Shown here: positions 58,113 through 64,000 of the stretch, in pieces
Layout: the number at the start of each line of letters is the position of its first letter
Numbering within the stretch: the stretch's first letter is position 1
From: Arenimonas terrae
GTDB lineage: Bacteria > Pseudomonadota > Gammaproteobacteria > Xanthomonadales > Xanthomonadaceae
NCBI RefSeq assembly: GCF_006265115.1
Contig: NZ_SMDR01000001.1
Location: 620,001 to 684,000, forward strand
Direction of reading: 5' to 3'
DNA length: 64,000 nucleotides
Made by a program: the position numbers and the translations under genes
Notes under the pieces: model-generated
What the model was told of the DNA's origin: nothing
The model's database searches: none
The model's input: only the letters and a program-made list of their open reading frames with translations

Positions 58113-59018
58113 GTGACCGCCCTGGCCCTGTCCTTGCTCCGACGCTGGCTGCGCCTGGCCCCGGGTCCCGATGCCCTCGCGCGATGGCCGGTGGACGAGG
58201 CGACGTGGACGGCATTCCTGGCGATGGAGCGCCGGCGCGGGGGTCCGCCCTACAACGAGCTGCCGATGCCCGAGTCGGTGCCCGCGGGCGGCCTCGAGGT
58301 GATCGCCGAAGCCGATGGCCTGTGGCTGGCCGGACGGCGGGTCGCGCTGCCGCAACGCGGCAACCCCGAGATCCTGGAAGCCCGCCTGGTGGACGGCGAC
58401 CCGGTCGCCACGCTGGAGATGACGCTCAAGACCGCGCCGCGGGTCAATTCCTCGGGCGCGGTCCTGCCGCCCGAGTTCTCGCGGCTGAGTGTGCCGGTAC
58501 CCGGCCCCGCCTGGCGCGAGGCCCGGCGCGCCGAGGCCCATTTCAACCGCGACACGCCGGGCAAGCCCGACTTCTTCCACGGCCGCGGCGACGGCAGCGA
58601 TCCGGAGGACCTGAGCACCTGCCCGGCCTGCGGTTTCCAGACCCACAAGTTCCGCTCGCAGTGCGAGCGCTGCGGCATGGGCCTGCAGTCGCGGCGCTGG
58701 TCGCGCCGCTTCGGCGCGCTGTTGATCGTCTGCGGACTGATCCTGACGGCCTTGATGGGCGGCGTGCTGCGGTTCGTCGGCCCGATCCTGTACCAGGTGG
58801 TTGTCTACGGCGACAGCGCCCGCTTCAACGGCACGCGGATACAGGCAGTGGTCGTGCTCACCCTGCTGGGCGGCGTATTCCTGTTCGGTGTGCTGTGCCT
58901 GGCTTACGGCGGCTGGCAGGTCGCCACCGGCCGCACCCATCTGCGGGGCGCCAGGGCCATCGCCAAGTTCTTCGGCGTCATCATGGCCCTGGCTTTCCTG
59001 ATCCTTTGGCTCAAGTGA
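58113..59018 (+). CDS. Membrane protein with a zinc-ribbon motif
   Basis: 301 aa. The N-terminal half is soluble with no recognised domain. A zinc ribbon CPAC-x10-CERC (about 170-187) precedes two or three membrane helices (about 205-230, 248-268, 283-300). FNGTRIQAVVVLTLLGGVFLFGVLCLAYGGWQVATG is a hydrophobic C-terminal module. The start codon is GTG at 58113, the only reasonable start in frame; an upstream TTG is out of frame. Function unknown. Divergent from the Tat-exported gene, convergent with the PA2928-type lipoprotein gene. Confidence 0.78.
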   Translation: MTALALSLLRRWLRLAPGPDALARWPVDEATWTAFLAMERRRGGPPYNELPMPESVPAGGLEVIAEADGLWLAGRRVALPQRGNPEILEARLVDGDPVATLEMTLKTAPRVNSSGAVLPPEFSRLSVPVPGPAWREARRAEAHFNRDTPGKPDFFHGRGDGSDPEDLSTCPACGFQTHKFRSQCERCGMGLQSRRWSRRFGALLIVCGLILTALMGGVLRFVGPILYQVVVYGDSARFNGTRIQAVVVLTLLGGVFLFGVLCLAYGGWQVATGRTHLRGARAIAKFFGVIMALAFLILWLK

Positions 59019-59028
59019 GATTGCGGCC

Positions 59029-60306
59029 TCAGGGCACCGCCGCCTCGCGCTCGAAATTCCAGGCCTGCACGGCGCCGGTGGCCAGGTCCACCGACACGAG
59101 ATGCTGCTCGCGGCTCGTCATGTGTTCGGACTCCGACTCGAGGTTGCCGACGGCGACCAGGTGGCCGTCGAGCACCCAGGTGCGCACCGGATTGGCGATG
59201 CCGCTTTCGCTCAGCGGCAGTTCGGCGCGCCACAGGGTCTTGAGCTGTTCGTCCAGGCGCGTCAGGGCCAGCCGGCCCGCGCTGTCGATGCGGGTCAGGT
59301 GCCACACCGCGACGCCGGCCGGATTCTCCAGCCGCAGCGGCTCGTCGCGCAGGTCGAGCTTCAGGAAGCGGCCGTTGAGGAAGACCGGCGTGTCCGGCAG
59401 CGGCGTCAGGCTGCCGATGTGGCTGAACTTCTCCTCGAAGCGTTCGGTTTCCTGCAGCTGCACGCGCCAGAACGTGCGCCGGGTCTTCGCGCCCTCGTCG
59501 AGGATGCTGTAGGGAAACTCCAGGTTGTCGCCGAAGCGGTCGTCGGCGGCGTCAGCGGCCTCCTTCTCCGAGTAAAGGCCCAGGCGCTGTCCACCCAGTT
59601 CGATCAGGCGCAGCGGCGCCGGCATCAGCGGCCGCATCGGCTCGATCACCGGCATGCCGTTGGGTTTCAGGCGCGGCGCCACCACCGGCACCGGCGTCGG
59701 CACGTACGGCGTGGCGGCCGCGTCCTCGCCGCGCACGACGAAGCGGCGCGCATCGGCGCTCATGAACACCAGGCCCTGGTCGAAGCTGTAGTGGCTGGCG
59801 TCCGCCGGCATCAGGCCCTGCAGCTCCGGATTGCGCTGCTGGATCGTTTCCGAGTTGGCGACCACGCTGCCGTCCGAGACGCGCACCGCCACCGGCTCGC
59901 CGCCCAGCAGCAGCCAGACGCGTTCGCCTTCCTGCCCCAGCAACCGGCCGTCCACGGCCGAGCCGATCACCCGCGAGGGACCGCGGCCCGCGGCCTTCGG
60001 GTCGCCGATGGTCCACAGGCGCTTGCTCCACAACGGCCGCGCCGTGGCCGGGTCGAAGGCCTTCACGTCGAAGTGGAAGAAGGTGTCCTCGCGCCAGCCG
60101 CTGTTGCGGCGGCTGCCGACGGCGACCTGGCGCTCTTCTTCCTGCTTGCTCAGCACCCACAGGCGCCCTTTCCCGCCCTCGTCGACCATGGCCGGCGGAC
60201 CCTGCGTTTCCGGAGGCAGCAGGTGGCTGCTGGAACAGGCGGCCAGCCCCAGCAGGGCAGCGCAGGCCAGCAGGGCGTTCCGGAAACGGCGCACGGTCGA
60301 CGACAT
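59029..60306 (-). CDS. PA2928-family lipoprotein
   Basis: 425 aa. Lipobox LAAC (lipidated Cys about residue 24) after a clear hydrophobic signal. The sequence reads as repeated beta-strands with WxxxL and FDPATARPLWSKRLW, ARRFVVRGED, RRTFWRVQLQETERFEEKFSHIG and RTWVLDGHLVAVGNLESESEHMTSREQHLVSVDLATGAVQAWNF, suggesting a propeller-like fold. I recognise it as the PA2928 family, function unknown. It follows the DUF1615 gene by 70 bp on the same strand. A short VPTPVPVVAPRLKPNG proline-rich loop interrupts the middle. Confidence 0.85.
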   Translation of the reverse strand: MSSTVRRFRNALLACAALLGLAACSSSHLLPPETQGPPAMVDEGGKGRLWVLSKQEEERQVAVGSRRNSGWREDTFFHFDVKAFDPATARPLWSKRLWTIGDPKAAGRGPSRVIGSAVDGRLLGQEGERVWLLLGGEPVAVRVSDGSVVANSETIQQRNPELQGLMPADASHYSFDQGLVFMSADARRFVVRGEDAAATPYVPTPVPVVAPRLKPNGMPVIEPMRPLMPAPLRLIELGGQRLGLYSEKEAADAADDRFGDNLEFPYSILDEGAKTRRTFWRVQLQETERFEEKFSHIGSLTPLPDTPVFLNGRFLKLDLRDEPLRLENPAGVAVWHLTRIDSAGRLALTRLDEQLKTLWRAELPLSESGIANPVRTWVLDGHLVAVGNLESESEHMTSREQHLVSVDLATGAVQAWNFEREAAVP

Positions 60307-60376
60307 CGTTGGTTCCCCCGAAGCGGCCGCGCTGGCCGCACCGCAAGGGTAACGGAAGCGGGGCGCCGCGCCGGCC

Positions 60377-61483
60377 TCAGCGCGCCAGGCAGTTGCGGTA
60401 GCGGCCGTCCACGCGGGTGGCGAACCAGGCGGTGGTCAGCTCGCGGGTGATCTTCGGGCTTTCCAGTGTGATGCCCGGGATCATCTCGCGCGGCAGCGGC
60501 TTGCCGGCGCGCGCCTCGGCCAGTTCGAAGATGCGGCGGAAGAGCGCGCTGTCGTTGAAGCCGAGTTCGCCGCCCTGCTCCAGCGCTTCGCGGATGCCGC
60601 GCGCGTCCATGCCCAGCGCTGACGACAGGCCACGCAGCGCCTGTTCGGTCTCGCCCGGCCGGCCCAGCGCGGCGCCGGGCGTGAGCAGGTCGCCGTCGAG
60701 CGCCAGCCGGTGGCCGCTGGCGATCGCCACGGCGTTCTGGAAGGCGGCGTTGCGGCTGGCGTACCAGCCGGCATTGAAGTCGGCGAAGCGGTGCACCTTG
60801 CGCGTGTAGGGCGTCTGGTAACCCAGCAGGTGGGCGATGCCGAAATACATGCCGCCGCGGCGGGTGAAGACCTCGTGGCGGATACTGCCGGGCACCGGAT
60901 AGGGGTAGTCCTGCGCATGCGTTTCCGCGAACGGGATCGAAACCTGCATCGGCCCGCCGGTCTGCACCGGGTTGCGGTCGTCCAGCAGGCGCCGGCCAAG
61001 CGGGACGCGGCCAATGAGGTCCTCGTACAGCTCGCTGAGCTCGCGCTCGGTACGCACCCGCGACAGGCGCTCCTCGTACGTGCGCCCATCCGTGGATTCG
61101 AGCCTGAGCGCCGCATTGAGCGCGAACTTCGGGATGTGCAGCCCGGCCGCGCGGCGCTCGATCTCGCGGCGCGCGATCGCCGCCAGGTTGGCCACGGCCG
61201 GATCGGCCTGGTAGCCCGACTCCTGTTCGAGCACGGCCAGCACCGCGCAGATGTTCTCCGGCATCGGTTCGATGTCCTGCGCCTGGAACGCCACCCGGAT
61301 GTCGGTGGCCCAGCCATCGCGGTCGGCCACCGAGGCCGGGATGCGGCGCGCGATGTCGGCCTGCACCTGCGCCGGCGTCGGGCCCGGCGGCGTGGTCGCG
61401 CAGGCGGCGAGCAGGGCCAGCGCGAGCCAGGCGCCGATCCGGCCGGCCGCCCGGGTCGGCAGCGGCCCTGCTCCGCTCCTCAC
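60377..61483 (-). CDS. DUF1615-family lipoprotein
   Basis: 368 aa. Lipobox LLAAC (lipidated C28). DUF1615 body: ISAxxxDRxGWATDI-like start (IPASVADRDGWATDIRVAF), ENICAVLAVLEQESGYQADPAVANLAAIARREI, which resembles a lysozyme-like helical fold with E in EQESGY, then GGPMQVSIPFAE, RRGGMYFGIAHLLGYQTPY and DFNAGWYASRNAAFQNAVA. A murein-cleaving role is plausible from that resemblance but not shown. It follows the M14 peptidase gene by 4 bp, so the two, and perhaps the PA2928-type gene, form an envelope-related operon. Confidence 0.87.
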   Translation of the reverse strand: MRSGAGPLPTRAAGRIGAWLALALLAACATTPPGPTPAQVQADIARRIPASVADRDGWATDIRVAFQAQDIEPMPENICAVLAVLEQESGYQADPAVANLAAIARREIERRAAGLHIPKFALNAALRLESTDGRTYEERLSRVRTERELSELYEDLIGRVPLGRRLLDDRNPVQTGGPMQVSIPFAETHAQDYPYPVPGSIRHEVFTRRGGMYFGIAHLLGYQTPYTRKVHRFADFNAGWYASRNAAFQNAVAIASGHRLALDGDLLTPGAALGRPGETEQALRGLSSALGMDARGIREALEQGGELGFNDSALFRRIFELAEARAGKPLPREMIPGITLESPKITRELTTAWFATRVDGRYRNCLAR

Positions 61484-61487
61484 CGCC

Positions 61488-62411
61488 TCAGCCCTGCGCC
61501 AGCGCGTAGTCGATCGCCGCGCGCACCGCGGTCGCCTGGGCGCGGTTGCACTGTTCGGGCGTCGCGCGCGGGCTGTCGGGATAGACCTCGGTCGTGGTCC
61601 GGTAGCGCGCGTTGGTGATGCCCGCGCACAGACCGAGCTGGCGCAGCGGATAGCGGATGACGCCGTGCGCGACCACCGGCGAACCGATGATCTGGCCCTT
61701 GGCGTCGGGCGGCGCGATGTGGGTCACCTTCGCCACTGCCTCGATCACGGCCTGCTGGAACGCCGGCTGCGGCGCCTCGGTGTCGTCGACCAGGTAGAAG
61801 CCGTCCGGGATGCCGTCGGGTTCGAAGGGTTTGCCGTCGCGGGCGCTGAGTGCCGGGCGGAATTCGGTTTCGTCGCTGTCGGTGGTCTCGTGCAGGTCGA
61901 TGTGCATGCGCACGCTGTCGCGCAGCGGTTCGAGCAGGCGCCACAGCGCCGCGGATTCGCCCGCCGGGCTGTCGGCGCGGAAGGACCGGTTCGGGTCGAT
62001 CGCGTCGGCGTTCCAGCGGTGGATGCGCTCGTAGGCCCAGGGGCTGATGCAGGGCGTGACCAGCAGATTGGCGCGGCCCTCGTAGTCGGCCGCATGCTGG
62101 TCGAGGAACAGCAGCGCGCCGTGCACGCCGCTGGTCTCGTAGCCATGCACGCCGCCGGTGACCAGCATCAGCGGCAGCTCGTCGCGCCAGCTCCGGCTGC
62201 GCACGGCGAACAGCGGGTAGCGCCCGTCCGGGCCGTAGTCGAGCTCGCCATAGGTCGCGACGTCGAAGCGCGTACGCAGACCGTCGATCACGCTGACGAC
62301 CTCCTCGGTGTAGCTGCGCTGCTTGCGCTGCAGCGCGCGCCACTGCAGCTTTTCGGCGGCGCCCCAGGGCGTGCCCGGGGTGCCGACGGGATAGGGCCAG
62401 GACGGATTCAT
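61488..62411 (-). CDS. M14-family zinc carboxypeptidase-like protein
   Basis: 307 aa. Zinc motif HxxE in GGVHGYETSG (H89, E92); the third ligand is H174 in MHIDLHETTDSDETEF. SDETEFRPAL and TEVYPDSPRATPEQCNRAQ complete the pattern of bacterial M14 metallopeptidases of the succinylglutamate-desuccinylase/aspartoacylase-like type. No signal peptide, so cytosolic action, perhaps on imported peptides or muropeptides, is expected. The ATG at 62411 begins a normal N-terminus; the longer frame is a shadow. It precedes the DUF1615 gene by 4 bp. Confidence 0.88.
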   Translation of the reverse strand: MNPSWPYPVGTPGTPWGAAEKLQWRALQRKQRSYTEEVVSVIDGLRTRFDVATYGELDYGPDGRYPLFAVRSRSWRDELPLMLVTGGVHGYETSGVHGALLFLDQHAADYEGRANLLVTPCISPWAYERIHRWNADAIDPNRSFRADSPAGESAALWRLLEPLRDSVRMHIDLHETTDSDETEFRPALSARDGKPFEPDGIPDGFYLVDDTEAPQPAFQQAVIEAVAKVTHIAPPDAKGQIIGSPVVAHGVIRYPLRQLGLCAGITNARYRTTTEVYPDSPRATPEQCNRAQATAVRAAIDYALAQG

Positions 62412-62464
62412 GCACGGACCTCGCGATGGGGAGGGCCATGCTAGCGCAGCTGCCGTGGCCCGGA

Positions 62465-63064
62465 TCAGTGCACCGCGTAGACCTTTCCGCTCTCGCCGCC
62501 CTCCACCGAACGCGCGTAGCCCAGCGCCACGCGCGCGCCCGGCACCGGCTGGAAGCCGCGGAAGAAGGCGCCCAGGTCCTCCATCGATTCGACCAGCACG
62601 CCCGGGCTGACCGCATTGATGCGCAGGCCCCGCGGCAGCTCCACCGAGGCGGCGCGCACGAACCCCTCGATGCCGCCGTTGGCCAGGCTGGCGGCCGCGC
62701 CGTAGGCCACCGGGTCGTGGTTGAGCACACCGCTGGTGAGCGTGATCGAGCCGCCGTCGCGCAGGTGCGCCTGGCCGATCAGCGCCAGGTTCACCTGGCC
62801 CATCAGCTTGTGCGCCAGGCTGAACCTCCACTGCTCGTCGGTGAGCTCCAGCAGCGGTGCCCAGCCGACCTGCCCGGCCGCCGAGACGATCGCGTCCACC
62901 GTACCCAGGCGCTGGAAGGCCGCGCGCAGGCTGGCCGGGTCGGCCAGGTCCAGCGGCAGGTCGGCGCCCTTGCGGCCGGCGACCACGATCTCGTGCCGGC
63001 TGCCCAGTTCGGCCGCCACGGCGCGGCCCACGGTGCCCAGGGCACCCACCAGAAGAATCTTCAT
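62465..63064 (-). CDS. Short-chain dehydrogenase (PRK07578-like), catalytic Lys absent
   Basis: 199-aa NAD(P)-binding SDR. Cofactor site GALGTVG (8-14); AAGQVG; catalytic Ser in LTSGVLN and Tyr in VAYGAAASLANGG, but the YxxxK lysine is replaced by Ala, as is normal in this small subfamily, which may therefore not follow the standard SDR mechanism. GFVRAASVELPRGLRINAVSPG is conserved. GAGAGGAG ends six bases before the ATG at 63064, so this start is preferred to the in-frame ATG at 63070, which overlaps the ribosome binding site. Divergent from a LysR gene. Confidence 0.9.
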   Translation of the reverse strand: MKILLVGALGTVGRAVAAELGSRHEIVVAGRKGADLPLDLADPASLRAAFQRLGTVDAIVSAAGQVGWAPLLELTDEQWRFSLAHKLMGQVNLALIGQAHLRDGGSITLTSGVLNHDPVAYGAAASLANGGIEGFVRAASVELPRGLRINAVSPGVLVESMEDLGAFFRGFQPVPGARVALGYARSVEGGESGKVYAVH

Positions 63065-63150
63065 GTCCATCTCCTCTCCGACCCGATTGGTCGCGACAGA
63101 GAATCTAATGGTGCGGGTTGCTGGCATCATCGGGCCGGGAGTGGCTATTC

Positions 63151-63169
63151 TGTTTCCTCAATGGAAACA
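63151..63169. promoter_or_regulatory. Inverted repeat TGTTTCC-N5-GGAAACA over the LysR start codon
   Basis: Perfect 7-bp arms (63151-63157 and 63163-63169) around TCAAT. The repeat includes the ATG at 63161 and fits the T-N11-A LysR-box idea (TTTCCTCAATGGAAA). A LysR protein bound here would repress its own gene and could act on the divergent SDR gene 96 bp away. Confidence 0.5.
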
Positions 63170-64000
63170 AAAAGCCAACGCTTCCCCCAGGCCCTGGCCC
63201 TGCTGACGGTGGTCGACACCGGCAGCTTCACGCGCGCCGCCGAGCGCCTGGGCCTGTCCAAGGCCCAGGTCAGCAAACAGGTCACGGCGCTGGAGGCGGC
63301 GCTGGGCGTGAAGCTGCTCCACCGCACCACGCGCCGCGTCGCACTCACCGAGGCCGGCCAGCTCTATGTGGACTTCGCCCGCCAGGCGCGGCACGCCCTG
63401 GACGACGGCGAACGCGCCGTCTCGGCCGTGCGTACCGAGGTCGATGGCCTGCTGCGCCTGACGGCCCCGACCTCGTTCGGCGATGGGTTCCTTGCCGACC
63501 TGCTGGCCGATTTCCGCGCGCTGCACCCGGCGGTGCGCTTCGACGTGGACCTGTCCATCGGCACCCGCGACCTGATCGGCGAAGGCTACGACTTCGCCAT
63601 CCGCATGGCGCGCACGCTCGACGCCAGCCTGGTGGCGCGGCCGCTGGGCGTGATGCGCGAGATCGTCGTCGCCAGCCCCGACTACCTGGCGCGCCACGCG
63701 CCGCAGGGCATCACCGCGCCGGCGCAGCTGGCCGCGCTGGAGGCGCTGCGCAACAACCACTTCCGCGACGAAGGACGCTGGCTGCTGCAGCGCGGCGAAG
63801 AAACGATCGACGTGCCCGTGCAGGGCACGCTGGCCATCAACCACTTCGTCGGCATCCGCCGCGCGGCGCTGCGCGGCCAGGGCATCGCCCGGCTGCCGCG
63901 CTACCTGGTGAGCGAGCAGATCGCGCGCGGCGGCCTGGTGCAGCTGCTGCCCGGCTGGCAGCTGCCGCCGACGCCGGTGGCGCTGGTGTACCCGAGCCGC
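63161..64000 (+). CDS. LysR-family transcriptional regulator (3-prime end cut by the window)
   Basis: 280 codons are visible and the frame is open at the edge. N-terminal HTH (about 5-65): FPQALALLTVVDTGSFTRAAERLGLSKAQVSKQVTALEAALGVKLLHRTTRRVALTEAG, the CrgA/DmlR-type subgroup. The substrate-binding domain starts near 90 (GLLRLTAPTSFGDGFLADLLADFRALHPAVRFDVDLS) and includes DFAIRMARTLDASLVARPLG and GQGIARLPRYLV. The ATG at 63161 lies inside an inverted repeat. Likely controls the divergent SDR; the inducer is unknown. Confidence 0.92.
   Translation, partial: METKSQRFPQALALLTVVDTGSFTRAAERLGLSKAQVSKQVTALEAALGVKLLHRTTRRVALTEAGQLYVDFARQARHALDDGERAVSAVRTEVDGLLRLTAPTSFGDGFLADLLADFRALHPAVRFDVDLSIGTRDLIGEGYDFAIRMARTLDASLVARPLGVMREIVVASPDYLARHAPQGITAPAQLAALEALRNNHFRDEGRWLLQRGEETIDVPVQGTLAINHFVGIRRAALRGQGIARLPRYLVSEQIARGGLVQLLPGWQLPPTPVALVYPSR

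Overview
The window is about 70% GC, almost fully coding, with short gaps, many 4-bp ATGA overlaps and about 70 protein genes. I see no rRNA, tRNA, insertion sequence, prophage or CRISPR array. A DbpA helicase, RluF, a bacterial RIO1 kinase, OPT and POT peptide transporters, YbdK, a PA2928-type lipoprotein, the VTGSR motif and many c-di-GMP enzymes suggest a Gammaproteobacterium of the Lysobacterales (Xanthomonadales). That placement is inferred from gene content and no marker gene confirms it.

Layout. 0-14.2 kb: NUDIX hydrolase with a MASE2-GGDEF cyclase, flavoprotein, tandem FKBP protein, RluF, a 63-aa protein behind a hairpin that could hide its ribosome binding site, DbpA, rhomboid protease, GST, lytic transglycosylase, OPT transporter, zinc peptidase, acyltransferase. 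14.2-19.1 kb: a GbsR-type regulator divergent from an SDR, a YbdK-type gamma-glutamyl ligase overlapping a C26 gamma-glutamyl hydrolase, and a GGEEF cyclase; a 20-bp inverted repeat lies across both promoters. 19.1-31 kb: POT transporter, a binding-protein/OmpA fusion, a membrane-anchored barnase-like RNase overlapping barstar, DMT exporter, GDPD/VOC pair, a degenerate RsuA-like protein, DUF808, an unusual DsbA-like protein. 31-48 kb: methyltransferase/YkgJ pair, a beta-propeller lipoprotein with a VTGSR motif, PhzF, a response regulator with a degenerate GGDEF domain, a RIO1/HD operon, an EAL phosphodiesterase, a second MASE2 cyclase, an MmyB-type regulator, and a NIPSNAP/LysE operon opposite a WYL regulator. 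48-64 kb: M49-like peptidase, OmpA lipoprotein, a small Cys-rich protein behind an FNR-like box, an 18-aa ORF with a strong terminator, two serine hydrolases separated by a 24-bp palindrome, a Tat-exported Rossmann protein, several lipoproteins, M14 peptidase, and an SDR/LysR pair cut by the right edge.

Themes. (1) c-di-GMP: three intact cyclases, one degenerate GGDEF output protein and one EAL enzyme. (2) Cell envelope: transglycosylase, rhomboid, OmpA-type proteins, at least five lipoproteins, and peptide importers (OPT, POT) alongside peptidases. (3) At least six genes have a -10-like hexamer ending only 5-7 nt before the start codon, suggesting leaderless mRNAs. (4) Several divergent gaps carry inverted repeats that look like operators. 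The sequence alone does not establish a new defence or biosynthetic system. The candidates most worth following are the ligase/hydrolase/SDR cluster, the anchored RNase-barstar pair, the hairpin-gated 63-aa gene, and the palindrome-controlled loci at 51.3 and 52.7 kb.
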